From: Bradyrhizobium sacchari
GTDB lineage: Bacteria > Pseudomonadota > Alphaproteobacteria > Rhizobiales > Xanthobacteraceae
Length of the DNA: 64,000 nt
Assembly (NCBI RefSeq): GCF_002068095.1
Contig: NZ_LWIG01000026.1
Coordinates: 331,344 to 395,343, forward strand
Direction of reading: 5' to 3'
Positions 45,297-53,893 of this stretch are shown here, in pieces. The position numbers were made by a program, and so were the translations under genes. Under the pieces are notes generated by a model that searched no databases, was not told where the DNA came from, and was given only the letters and a program-made list of their open reading frames with translations. Each line of letters opens with the position of its first letter. Position 1 is the stretch's first letter.

Positions 45297-45317
45297 CAAG
45301 AGCCGACACGAGCCGAT

Positions 45318-46490
45318 ATGAAAAAAACACGGCCGATCCTCTGGATTCTGATCCTCGCGGCCGTGGCCTCCGCGGGTTACTATGGTTGGCAGAAATACGG
45401 CTCGCCGGACCCCGGAAAATCCCAGACAGCCCAGAAAGGTCCGCCTCGCGCGCCCGCCATCCCCGTGAGCGTGGCGCCGGTGCAGAAGGTCGACTTCCCG
45501 GTCTATCTGACCGGTCTTGGCACGGTTCAGGGCTTCAACACCGTCCAGGTCCGCAGCCGAGTGGACGGCCAAATCGACAAGATCGCCTTCGCCGAGGGCC
45601 AGATCACCAGGGAGGGCGAGCTTCTGGCCTCGATCGATCCCCGCCCCTATCAAGCCGCGCTTGACCAGGCCAAGGCCAAAAAGGCGCAGGACGAGGCCAA
45701 TCTGGCCAATGCCAATCTCGAGCTCCAGCGTGCCATGAAGCTCGGCGAATTCGCGACCGCACAGCGGGTCGATACCCAGCGCTCCACCGTTGCCCAGCTC
45801 ACCGCCCAGATCGCCGCCGACGAAGCCGCAATCGCCAATGCCCAGACCCAGCTGGACTACACCCAGGTCAAGGCGCCGATCACCGGCATCGCTGGCCTGC
45901 GCCAGGTCGATGTCGGCAACATCGTCAACGCCTCGACCCAGACCGGCATCGTCACCATCACGCAGGTCGAGCCGATCTCGGTGATCTTCACGGCGCCGGA
46001 AGACCAGCTTCCCTATATCAGCGAAGGCCAGAAGGCCGGCGCGCTCAAGGTCATCGCCTTCACCACCGACGGCAAGAAGACGCTGGCCGAGGGCAAGCTC
46101 GCGGTCATCAACAACCAGGTCGACACCACGAGCGGGACTATTCGGCTCAAGGCGGTGTTCGACAACAAGGACCACACGTTGTGGCCGGGACAGTCGGTCT
46201 CGACGCGCCTTCTGGTGCGGACGCTGAAGGATGCGACCGTGGTTCCGGATGATGCGGTCCAGCATTCGACCAACGGCCTGTATGCCTACACCGTCAATCA
46301 GGACAACAAGGCCGAAGTGCGCAAGATCAAGGTCAGCTACGGCATCGACGGACGTTCGGTCGTCGATGAAGGCCTCACGCCCGGGCAGCAGGTGATCACC
46401 GGCGGTCAATTCAAGGTGCAGCCCGGAAGCCTCGTCTCGACGGCGGTGGCGAGTTCGGACCCGGCCCAGAACAAGGTGCGACAGGAATGA
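45318..46490 (+). CDS. RND efflux periplasmic adaptor (MdtA/HlyD type)
   Basis: 390 residues. An uncleaved or lipid-free N-terminal signal/anchor helix (PILWILILAAVASAGYYGW, about 5-23), a split lipoyl half motif (VQVRSRVDGQIDKIAFAEGQITREGELLASIDP), an alpha-helical hairpin, and beta-barrel and membrane-proximal domains (VVPDDAVQHSTNGLYAYTV) identify a membrane-fusion protein. It links the RND pump to an outer-membrane channel. The pump gene overlaps it by 4 bp (ATGA). The VDFPVYLTGLGTVQGFNTV opening is typical of the MdtA branch. No outer-membrane channel gene is in the window. Confidence 0.94.
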   Translation: MKKTRPILWILILAAVASAGYYGWQKYGSPDPGKSQTAQKGPPRAPAIPVSVAPVQKVDFPVYLTGLGTVQGFNTVQVRSRVDGQIDKIAFAEGQITREGELLASIDPRPYQAALDQAKAKKAQDEANLANANLELQRAMKLGEFATAQRVDTQRSTVAQLTAQIAADEAAIANAQTQLDYTQVKAPITGIAGLRQVDVGNIVNASTQTGIVTITQVEPISVIFTAPEDQLPYISEGQKAGALKVIAFTTDGKKTLAEGKLAVINNQVDTTSGTIRLKAVFDNKDHTLWPGQSVSTRLLVRTLKDATVVPDDAVQHSTNGLYAYTVNQDNKAEVRKIKVSYGIDGRSVVDEGLTPGQQVITGGQFKVQPGSLVSTAVASSDPAQNKVRQE

Positions 46491-49400
46491 CCGAGGGCGG
46501 GATTTCGGCACCTTTCATCCGTTATCCCATCGGCACTTCGCTGCTGATGGCCGGCATCCTCTTCGTCGGTCTCGTCGCCTATCCGCTGCTGCCGGTCGCG
46601 CCGCTGCCGCAGGTTGACTTCCCGACTATCCAGATCACCGCCAATTTGCCGGGCGGCAGCCCCGAGACGATGGCCTCGTCGGTGGCCCAGCCGCTGGAGC
46701 GCCAGTTCGCCCAGATCCCCGGCATCGCCCAGATGACCTCGACGAGTTATCTCGGCACCGCCTCGATCACCATCCAGTTCGACCTCAACCGCAGCATCGA
46801 CGGCGCCGCCAACGACGTGCAGGGCGCCATCAACGCGGCCAGCGGCCAGCTGCCGAAGAACCTGCCCTCGCCGCCAACCTACCGCAAGGTCAACCCGGCC
46901 GACGCGCCGATCCTGCTGCTGTCGGCAACCTCCGAGACGCTGCCCCTGACCAGCGTCAGCGACGCGGTCGACGCCCAGCTCGCCCAGCAGATCAGCCAGC
47001 TCTCCGGCGTCGCACAGGTGTTCATCGGCGGCCAGCAGAAACCTTCCATCCGCATCCAGGTCGATCCGGCGAAGCTCGTCGCCAAGGGTCTGTCGATGGA
47101 GGACGTGCGCAGCCAGATCGCGATCACCACGGTCGACAGCCCCAAGGGCAATATCGACGGCGAGAAGCGCGCCTACACGATCTACGCCAACGACCAGCTG
47201 ACCCAGTCCAAGGACTGGAACGACGTCATCATCGCCTATCGCAACGGCGGTCCCCTGCGGATCCGCGACATTGGGCAGGCGGTCAGCGGCGCCGAGGACG
47301 CCAAGCAGGCGGCTTGGGCCAACGGCAAGCGCGGCGTATTCCTGGTGATCTTCAAGCAGCCGGGCGCCAACGTCATCGAGACCGTCGACAGGATCAAGGC
47401 GACCCTGCCCCGCCTCGTGGCGGCGATCCCGCCCGCGATCAAGATCGAGCTCATCAGCGACCGCACCACGACCATCCGCGCCGCGGTCGAGGACGTCCAG
47501 TTCACGCTGCTCCTGACCATCGCCCTCGTGGTCATGGTCATCTTCATCTTCCTGCGCAGCTTCTGGGCCACGGTCATCCCCACCATCACGGTTCCGCTGG
47601 CGCTGCTTGGCGCGTGCGCCCTGATGTGGGTCGTCGGCTATTCGCTCGACAATCTGTCGCTGATGGCGCTGACCATCGCGGTCGGCTTCGTCGTCGACGA
47701 CGCCATCGTGATGCTGGAGAACATCACGCGCTATATCGAGGAAGGCGAATCGCCGATGGCGGCGGCCTTCCGCGGCTCCAAGGAGATCGGCTTCACGATC
47801 GTGTCGATCAGCATCTCGCTGGTCGCGGTGCTGATCCCGCTGCTGCTGATGGGCGGCATCATCGGCCGCCTGTTCCGCGAATTCGCCGTCGTGCTGGCGA
47901 TGACCATTTTCGTCTCGATGTTCGTGTCGCTGACCCTGACGCCGATGATGGCCTCGCGCTTCCTGCGCGCCCACGGCGAGGTGCGCCACGGCCGCTTCTA
48001 CCAGTGGAGCGAGCGCGCCTTCGATGCGATGCTGCGCGGCTACGAATATGGCCTCGACCATGCCCTGGCCTGGCGGCGCACCACGCTCGCGATCTTTTTC
48101 GCCACGCTCGGACTGTCGATCTACCTGTTCGTCCTGATCCCGAAGGGCTTCTTCCCGCAGCAGGACGTCGGCCTGATCACCGCGACCTCGGAGGCCTCGC
48201 AGGACATCTCGTTCAAGGAGATGCAGCGCCGCCAGGTCGAGCTCGGCAAGATCGTGATGGAAGACCCCGACGTCGCCACGATCGCGATGAACATCGGCGG
48301 CAGCGGCCGCGCCGGCAACAACGGCAACATGTTCATCACGCTGAAGCCGCGCAACGACCGCGAGGCCTCCGCGCAGCAGATCATCGCGCGGCTGCGTCCC
48401 AAGCTCGAGAAGGTGTCCGGCGCCCGCCTCTACATGCAGGCGGCCCAGGACGTCCGGCTCGGCGGACGTCCAACCCGCACGCAGTTCGAATTCACCTTGC
48501 AGGACGCCGACCTCGCCGAGCTCAACGACTGGGCGCCGAAGATCCTCGCCAAGATGCAGACGCTGCCGGAGCTGCGCGACGTCGCCACCGACCAGCAGAC
48601 CCAGGGCACCACGGTCCAGCTCAAGATCAACCGCGACACCGCCTCGCGCTACGGCATCCAGCCGCAGCTGATCGACGACACGCTGTATGACGCCTTCGGA
48701 CAGCGGCAGGTCACGCAGTATTTCACCCAGCTCAACACCTACAAGGTGATCCTCGAGATCCTGCCGGAGCTGCAGGGCAATCTCGACAGCCTGAACAAGC
48801 TCTACCTGAAATCGCCGCTGACCGGCGACCAGGTGCCGCTGTCGACCTTCGCGACCTGGTCCACCGATCCGGTCCGCCCGCTCTCGATCAGCCACCAGGG
48901 CCAGTTCCCGGCGATCACGATCAGCTTCAACCTCGCGCAGGGCGTCGCGCTCGGCCAGGCCACCGAGGCCGTGCAGAAGGCGATGGCCGAGCTCGGCGCG
49001 CCGCCGACGCTGAATTCAAGCTTCCAGGGCACCGCGCAGGCGTTCCAGCAGTCGCTCGGCACCGTGCCGCTGCTGATCCTCGCGGCCCTCGTCGTGGTCT
49101 ATCTGATCCTCGGCATTCTCTACGAGAGCTACATCCACCCGATCACGATTCTATCGACCCTGCCCTCGGCCGGCGTCGGCGCGCTCGCGATCCTGATGGC
49201 GGCCGGGTTCGACTTCAGCCTGATCGCGCTGATCGGCATCATCCTTCTGATCGGCATCGTGAAGAAGAACGGCATCATGATGGTCGACTTCGCGATCGCC
49301 GCCGAACGCGACGAGCACAAGACGCCGGCGGAATCGATCCGTCAGGCCGCGCTGCTGCGCTTCCGCCCGATCATGATGACGACGATGGCGGCCCTGCTCG

Positions 49401-49633
49401 GCGGCGTGCCCCTGATGCTCGGCCACGGCACCGGCGCCGAGATCCGCCAGCCGCTCGGCTACGCCATGGTCGGCGGCCTGATCGTCAGCCAGGCCCTGAC
49501 GCTGTTCACCACGCCGGTCGTCTATCTCTATCTCGATGAGCTCAACAACTGGTTCTCGGGCTGGGGCCGCACGGGTGACGGCGAAGGCCACGAGACGCCA
49601 GAGCACGGCAGCGTCAAGCAAGCCGCCGAGTAA
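46487..49633 (+). CDS. RND multidrug efflux transporter (MdtB/MdtC type)
   Basis: 1048 residues, the full length of a hydrophobe/amphiphile RND pump. Twelve helices and two large periplasmic loops are seen; conserved features include PLLPVAPLPQVDFPTIQ at the start of the porter domain, and VVDDAIVMLENITRYIEEG in helix 4 with the proton-relay aspartates. TLVVYLILGILYESYIHP-like and LLIGIVKKNGIMMVDFAIAAER regions in the second half are diagnostic. The closest subgroup is MdtB/MdtC-like. It uses proton import to export drugs, detergents or metabolites. A 9-bp GC hairpin lies just after its stop. Confidence 0.95.
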   Translation: MTEGGISAPFIRYPIGTSLLMAGILFVGLVAYPLLPVAPLPQVDFPTIQITANLPGGSPETMASSVAQPLERQFAQIPGIAQMTSTSYLGTASITIQFDLNRSIDGAANDVQGAINAASGQLPKNLPSPPTYRKVNPADAPILLLSATSETLPLTSVSDAVDAQLAQQISQLSGVAQVFIGGQQKPSIRIQVDPAKLVAKGLSMEDVRSQIAITTVDSPKGNIDGEKRAYTIYANDQLTQSKDWNDVIIAYRNGGPLRIRDIGQAVSGAEDAKQAAWANGKRGVFLVIFKQPGANVIETVDRIKATLPRLVAAIPPAIKIELISDRTTTIRAAVEDVQFTLLLTIALVVMVIFIFLRSFWATVIPTITVPLALLGACALMWVVGYSLDNLSLMALTIAVGFVVDDAIVMLENITRYIEEGESPMAAAFRGSKEIGFTIVSISISLVAVLIPLLLMGGIIGRLFREFAVVLAMTIFVSMFVSLTLTPMMASRFLRAHGEVRHGRFYQWSERAFDAMLRGYEYGLDHALAWRRTTLAIFFATLGLSIYLFVLIPKGFFPQQDVGLITATSEASQDISFKEMQRRQVELGKIVMEDPDVATIAMNIGGSGRAGNNGNMFITLKPRNDREASAQQIIARLRPKLEKVSGARLYMQAAQDVRLGGRPTRTQFEFTLQDADLAELNDWAPKILAKMQTLPELRDVATDQQTQGTTVQLKINRDTASRYGIQPQLIDDTLYDAFGQRQVTQYFTQLNTYKVILEILPELQGNLDSLNKLYLKSPLTGDQVPLSTFATWSTDPVRPLSISHQGQFPAITISFNLAQGVALGQATEAVQKAMAELGAPPTLNSSFQGTAQAFQQSLGTVPLLILAALVVVYLILGILYESYIHPITILSTLPSAGVGALAILMAAGFDFSLIALIGIILLIGIVKKNGIMMVDFAIAAERDEHKTPAESIRQAALLRFRPIMMTTMAALLGGVPLMLGHGTGAEIRQPLGYAMVGGLIVSQALTLFTTPVVYLYLDELNNWFSGWGRTGDGEGHETPEHGSVKQAAE

Positions 49634-49637
49634 GCTT

Positions 49638-49658
49638 GCGTCGCGGCTCCCGCGACGC
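49638..49658 (+). terminator. Hairpin after the RND pump gene
   Basis: GCGTCGCGG-CTC-CCGCGACGC is a perfect 9-bp stem with a 3-base loop, starting 5 bp after the TAA. No T-run follows, so it may be a weak or Rho-assisted terminator, or an mRNA stabiliser before the IalB gene. Confidence 0.4.
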
Positions 49659-49697
49659 TACAGCGAGACCCCTGGTTCACGCCAACGCGGTTTCGCC

Positions 49698-50267
49698 ATG
49701 CCCATGCAATCCAGACTTGCCGCCCTCGCCGCGGCCCTCCTGTTGTCGGCGGGCGCCGCGCAGGCCCAGCAGGGCGCCAAGAAGAATGGGGCTCCTCCCG
49801 CTCCCGCGGCACAGCCGACGCCTGCCCCGACGCAGCCGCAGGCTGACGGCGCTCCCGGACAGCCCGGCTGGATCGTCCGCTGCACCAGCGCCAGCCGCGA
49901 GGCGCCGCTCGAATGCGCGATGGAGCAGAACGCGGTGCTGACCAAGACCGGCCAGACCGTCGTCCTGATCAACATCCGCATCGCGCCCGACACCCGTACG
50001 CCCATTGCGCTGCTGCAATTGCCGCTCGGCCTCAACCTGCCCGTCGGCGCCAAGCTCCAGGTCGACGAGGGCAAGACGGTCGATCTGCAGATCCAGACCT
50101 GCGAGAGCCGCGGGTGCTACGCCTCGACGCCGATCGCGGCGGACCTGCTGAGCGCTTTGAAGGCAGGCAAGCAGTTGAAGGTCTCCTTCCAGAACATGGC
50201 CAAGGAGACGATCGCAATCCCGGTGCCGCTCGGCGACTTCGCGGCGGCCTACGACAAGATCAAGTAA
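49698..50267 (+). CDS. Invasion-associated locus B (IalB) family protein
   Basis: 189 residues. A signal peptide (MPMQSRLAALAAALLLSAGAAQAQ), a Pro/Ala-rich linker, then a single IalB domain with WIVRCTSASREAPLECAMEQ, LPLGLNLPVGAKLQVDEGK and TCESRGCYASTPIAADLLSALKAGKQLKVSF. Four cysteines should form two disulfides in the periplasm. The family was named for a Bartonella erythrocyte-invasion locus, but members are widespread in free-living alphaproteobacteria and have no proven general role. ATG at 49698 is chosen by the signal peptide. It is 64 bp after the RND gene. Confidence 0.88.
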   Translation: MPMQSRLAALAAALLLSAGAAQAQQGAKKNGAPPAPAAQPTPAPTQPQADGAPGQPGWIVRCTSASREAPLECAMEQNAVLTKTGQTVVLINIRIAPDTRTPIALLQLPLGLNLPVGAKLQVDEGKTVDLQIQTCESRGCYASTPIAADLLSALKAGKQLKVSFQNMAKETIAIPVPLGDFAAAYDKIK

Positions 50268-50310
50268 GGGCTGCTCCCGTTTCCCGCTGGAGTACACGCT
50301 TCTCTCATCT

Positions 50311-50427
50311 CGTCATTGCGAGCCAACGGGTCCGCGCAAAGCGCGGTCCGATGACGGGCTTCGCGAAGCAATCCAGCAATCTTTCCGCGGAGGCAGTCTG
50401 GATTGCTTCGCTACGCTCGCAATGACG
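50311..50427. repeat. Palindromic dispersed repeat, family A, copy 3 (with internal insertion)
   Basis: Starts CGTCATTGCGAGCC and ends CGCTACGCTCGCAATGACG. Compared with copy 1, the left arm carries about 38 extra bases after position 50323, including its own small inverted repeat (CCGCGC...GCGCGG). The loop with TTTCCGCGGAGGCAG is retained. It fills the gap between the IalB gene and the end of the HAAT ABC operon. Confidence 0.75.
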
Positions 50428-50519
50428 GCGCGGATACGGCGACGCCCCTTGCTTCGGTCGAAAGAGATGGAAATTCCGCTCGCCGGCTGCCCATTGTTGC
50501 TGCTCCAGGCGTAGCTCAG

Positions 50520-51239
50520 TCAGTCCACGCCGAGATAGGCTTTCTGCACCTGCGGGTCCTCGGCGAGCGCGGCCGCTGTGCCCGACAGCACGCTCTTGCC
50601 GACCTGGAGCACGGTGGCGAAGTCCGAGACTTCCAGTGCCAGCTCGATCGACTGCTCGGCGAGCAGGATGGTCAGGCCCTCGCGATGCAGGCGACCGAAG
50701 GTCTCGTACATGGATTCGACCACCGCCGGCGCGAGGCCGAGCGAGGGCTCGTCGAGCATCAGCAGCTTCGGGTCGCTCATCAGCGCGCGACCGACCGCGA
50801 GCATCTGCCGCTCGCCGCCGGACATGGTGCCGGCGCGCTGGTTGCGGCGCTCTTTCAAGCGCGGGAAGATCTCGTAGACGCGCTCCAGCAGCGTCGCCTG
50901 ACGCGACTTGTCGTGCAGCGGCGTTGCGCCGAGCATGAGGTTGTTCTCGACGCTCTGCTGCACGAACAGCCGCCAGCCCTCCGGCGACAGCGCGAGGCCC
51001 TTGCGCACGATCGCAAAAGCCTTCTGTCCCGCGATCTCCTCGTCGCGAAAACTGATCGATCCGGAATGCACGGGAATGAGACCGGCGATCGCATTCAGCG
51101 TCGTAGTCTTGCCGCCGCCATTGGAGCCGAGCAGCGCAACGACGCTCCCTTCCGGCACCTCCAGCGAGACATCGGAGACGCCGATGAGGTCGCCATAGCG
51201 CACCTCGAGGTGCTCGATCCTGAGCAGCGCCCCGCTCAT
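50520..51239 (-). CDS. HAAT-family ABC transporter ATP-binding protein (LivF-type)
   Basis: 239 residues. Walker A GSNGGGKTTT (36-45), signature MSGGERQMLAVGRA and Walker B PKLLMLDEPSLGLAP are intact. The order of short helices and the end (LAEDPQVQKAYLGVD) match LivF. Together with the LivG, LivM, LivH and LivK homologues it makes the full hydrophobic amino-acid uptake transporter set. It overlaps the LivG-type gene by 4 bp. Its GTG/ATG start at 51239 (MSGALLRIEHLEV) is the family start. The set order is K-H-M-G-F. Confidence 0.93.
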   Translation of the reverse strand: MSGALLRIEHLEVRYGDLIGVSDVSLEVPEGSVVALLGSNGGGKTTTLNAIAGLIPVHSGSISFRDEEIAGQKAFAIVRKGLALSPEGWRLFVQQSVENNLMLGATPLHDKSRQATLLERVYEIFPRLKERRNQRAGTMSGGERQMLAVGRALMSDPKLLMLDEPSLGLAPAVVESMYETFGRLHREGLTILLAEQSIELALEVSDFATVLQVGKSVLSGTAAALAEDPQVQKAYLGVD

Positions 51240-52003
51240 GGGTCCGGCCCGCCCATCAGTTCGACCGGCGTGTGGCCGGCAGCCGCCTTCGCGGCACGCG
51301 TGCCGAGATAGGCCGCGATCACCGCCGGATTGGATGTCACCTCCTGCGGCGAGCCGCGCGCAATCTCCTTGCCCTGGTGGAACACCATCACGCGGCTTGC
51401 CAGCGACATGATCACTTCCATGATGTGCTCGACGATGACGAGCGTGATGCCGGAGCGATGGATGTCGCGGACGAGATCAATTGCGAGCCTCACCTCATGT
51501 GCGTTGAGGCCGGCCATGGCCTCGTCGAGCAGCAGCACCTTCGGCTCGGTCGCAAGCGCGCGTGCGATCTCCAGCCGCTTGCGGCCGGGGGTGCCGAGCG
51601 AGCGCGCCGGCGCCTCCGCAAGGCGGCTCATGCCGACGCGCTCCAGCACGGCTCGCGCCCTGGTCTCCGCCTCCTTGCGATGCGCGGTGCGCAGGAAAGC
51701 GCCAATCATGACGTTCTCCAGCACCGTCATGCCCTCGAAGGTCTGCGGCACCTGGAAGGTGCGCGCGAGCCCGAGCCCGGCACGCTGCTCCGGCGTGAAG
51801 TCGGTGATGTCAGTCGCCTCGAACAGCACGCGCCCGGAGGTGGCCTTAAGGTCGCCGGTGAGGCAGTTGAAGAAGGTGGATTTTCCAGCGCCATTCGGGC
51901 CGATCAGGCCGAGAATATCGCCCTGCTCGAGGGTCACGGAGGCGTCGTCCACCGCCTTGAAGCTGCCGAACGCCTTTGTGATTCCACGTGCCTCAAGGAG
52001 CAT
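51236..52003 (-). CDS. HAAT-family ABC transporter ATP-binding protein (LivG-type)
   Basis: 255 residues. Walker A GPNGAGKSTFF (32-42), the LARTFQVPQTFEGMTVLENV element typical of LivG, Walker B PKVLLLDEAMAGLN and the H-loop VEHIM are present. In the signature position it has LGTPGRKRLEIARA, the LivG variant of LSGGQ. The start at 52003 (MLLEARGITKAFG) follows AAGGAG-like sequence and overlaps the permease end by 11 bp; the longer frame is a read-in from the permease region. The substrate may be an amino acid or another small carboxylate. Confidence 0.93.
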   Translation of the reverse strand: MLLEARGITKAFGSFKAVDDASVTLEQGDILGLIGPNGAGKSTFFNCLTGDLKATSGRVLFEATDITDFTPEQRAGLGLARTFQVPQTFEGMTVLENVMIGAFLRTAHRKEAETRARAVLERVGMSRLAEAPARSLGTPGRKRLEIARALATEPKVLLLDEAMAGLNAHEVRLAIDLVRDIHRSGITLVIVEHIMEVIMSLASRVMVFHQGKEIARGSPQEVTSNPAVIAAYLGTRAAKAAAGHTPVELMGGPDP

Positions 52004-52964
52004 AGCCGGCTCCCGTATCAACCTTGGACCGACTGCGGCGGGTGAGCAGGCTGAGCAGGCCGCCGGGCTGGAAGCGCGCAATCAGCACGATGATCGCGCC
52101 ATAGACCACGAAGGTAAGGCCTGCGCCCTTGCCGCCGAGCCAGCTGTTGGAGATTTCCTCCAGCGGCACCAGGATCGCAGCGCCGACAAGCGGCCCGAAC
52201 AGCAACCCTGCCCCACCCAGCGCCGCCATGATCAGGATCTTCACCGAGATCAGGATGCCGAGCCCGGACTCGGGATCGACGAAGCCGAACATCATTGCAT
52301 AGAGCGCGCCGGCAACGCTGGTCAGCGCCGCGCTCAGCATGTAGGCGTAGAGTTTCGTGCGGCTGGCGGGCGCGCCGAGCGAGCGCGCGGCGCGCTCTGA
52401 ATCCTTGATCGCGCGCAGGTAGAAACCCATCCGGCTGTTGGTCATCCACCAGGTGATCGCAAGCGTGATCGAGAGGATGGCGAGGAAGAGATAGTAATAC
52501 GGCAGCGCCGACAGGAACGAGAGATCGAAGATGTTGCGCGGCACGGTCGGACCTGAGAGACCGACGGCTGCGCCAAGCCATTCGGTGTTGGTTACGATCA
52601 GCCGCATCGTTTCGGCGACCGCGATCGTCGCCATGCTGAAATAATGCCCGGACAGCCGCAGCGTCGGCACGCCGACGATCGCGGCGAGGCCGACCGCCAG
52701 CACGATGCCGCCGGGAATGCCGAACAGCGGCGACAGGCCGAACTTGGCGTAAGCGCCCATCGCCGCATAGGCGCCGCAGCCGAAGAACACGACGTGCCCG
52801 ACGGACACCTGCCCGGCATAGCCGCCGACGATGTTCCAAGCCGAGGCGGCAATCGCATAGAGCAGCACCAGCGCGCCGAGGCGCTGCTGGAACGGCGAGG
52901 ACAACAGCAGCGGATAGGCGATCGCGAAGGCTACGACGACCGAGAGCCAGATCCAGCGCCGCAT
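51993..52964 (-). CDS. HAAT-family ABC transporter permease (LivM-type)
   Basis: 323 residues with eight or more membrane helices. LivM hallmarks are ASAWNIVGGYAGQVSVGHVVFFGCGAYAAMGAY near the N-terminus and RAIKDSERAARSLG (the ATPase-contacting loop) in the second half. ATG at 52964 (MRRWIWLSV) shares one base with the LivH-type stop (TGATG), which fixes the start and shows coupling. It pairs with the LivH-type permease. The C-terminal tail (RRSRSKVDTGAGYAP) overlaps the LivG start. Confidence 0.93.
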   Translation of the reverse strand: MRRWIWLSVVVAFAIAYPLLLSSPFQQRLGALVLLYAIAASAWNIVGGYAGQVSVGHVVFFGCGAYAAMGAYAKFGLSPLFGIPGGIVLAVGLAAIVGVPTLRLSGHYFSMATIAVAETMRLIVTNTEWLGAAVGLSGPTVPRNIFDLSFLSALPYYYLFLAILSITLAITWWMTNSRMGFYLRAIKDSERAARSLGAPASRTKLYAYMLSAALTSVAGALYAMMFGFVDPESGLGILISVKILIMAALGGAGLLFGPLVGAAILVPLEEISNSWLGGKGAGLTFVVYGAIIVLIARFQPGGLLSLLTRRSRSKVDTGAGYAP

Positions 52965-53827
52965 CACATCTTCCCCATCAGGCCCTGTGGCCTGAACCAG
53001 AGGAAGAACAGGAACAGGACGTAGACGACGATGTCCTTGTAGATCGCGCCGATCAGATAGCCCGACAGCGACTCGATGACGCCGATCAGAAGGCCCGCAA
53101 CCAGCGCCCCAGGCACGCTCCCGAAGCCGCCGAGCGACACCGTGACGAAGGCGACGATGCCAAGGGTCTCGCCGACGGTCGGCACGATGTAGAAGAAGTT
53201 CGCGATCAGCGCGCCGGCGAGGCCCGTGGCGCCCGCCGCAATCGCCCAGGCGATCGCCTGCATGGTGTCGGGCCGGATGCCCATCAGCTGGGCCGCGGTC
53301 TGATCCTCCGCCACCGCCAGCATTTTCGAGCCCAGCGAGGTGCGCGTCAGCAACAGATGCAGGCCAAGCGTCACCAGGAGCGCGACGACACCGGCGAGCA
53401 GCCGCGAGGCCTCGATCCGCAGGCCGGCAAAGGCATAGGTGCCGCCCACGATGTTCGGCGGCATCGACAGGAAGTTGGCGCCGAACCACCAGAACACGGA
53501 ATAGCGCAGCAGCAGCGCGAGGCCGAAGGTGCCGAGGATCTGCGCCAGCATCGGCCCTTTCATGATGCCGCGGATCAGGGCGAAATAGACCACGACGCCG
53601 AGGGTGGCGAGCACCAGCGTCGCCAGCGGCGCGCCGAGGATCGGCCCTCCCCCCATCAGCGTGTAGACGACATAGGCGACATACATGCCGAGCATGACGA
53701 AGTCGCCATGCGCGAAATTGACGATGTTCATCATGCCCCAGACCAGCGTGAGGCCGGAGGAAAACAGGGCGTAGACGGCGCCAAGCAGAAGCCCGCCGAC
53801 GATCACCTGCACGAGGACGAAGGACAT
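52964..53827 (-). CDS. HAAT-family ABC transporter permease (LivH-type)
   Basis: 287 residues, mostly membrane helices. LivH features: QVIVGGLLLGAVYALFSSGLTLVWGMMNIVNFAHGDFVMLGMYVAY at the N-terminus and VAEDQTAAQLMGIRPDTMQAIAWAIAAGATGLAGAL around 180-215, with the EAA-like loop. ATG 53827 is preferred over TTG 53848, though the ribosome site is weak. It sits 66 bp after the binding-protein gene, so translation is probably independent, and is coupled to the LivM-type gene. With it, it builds the channel across the inner membrane. Confidence 0.92.
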   Translation of the reverse strand: MSFVLVQVIVGGLLLGAVYALFSSGLTLVWGMMNIVNFAHGDFVMLGMYVAYVVYTLMGGGPILGAPLATLVLATLGVVVYFALIRGIMKGPMLAQILGTFGLALLLRYSVFWWFGANFLSMPPNIVGGTYAFAGLRIEASRLLAGVVALLVTLGLHLLLTRTSLGSKMLAVAEDQTAAQLMGIRPDTMQAIAWAIAAGATGLAGALIANFFYIVPTVGETLGIVAFVTVSLGGFGSVPGALVAGLLIGVIESLSGYLIGAIYKDIVVYVLFLFFLWFRPQGLMGKM

Positions 53828-53893
53828 GAGCCGCGCTGCTCTGATCAAATCAGTTTGAGAAAAGTGGGGCGCGTGCCCCGCCTTCAGGCAATG

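Larger units (their letters stand above)
44941..45317. other. Intergenic region between iron and efflux operons
   Basis: These 377 bases separate two divergent units. They contain the ICE-like box near the left end, and a sigma70-like promoter and a dyad near the right end. No reading frame with a ribosome site and coding character was found. Confidence 0.6.

Noticed and set aside
46406..48895. 829-codon open frame on the minus strand inside the RND pump
   Set aside because: It lies wholly antisense to a complete, well-matched RND gene and its translation is a typical Asp/Arg/Gly/Val shadow of high-GC coding DNA.
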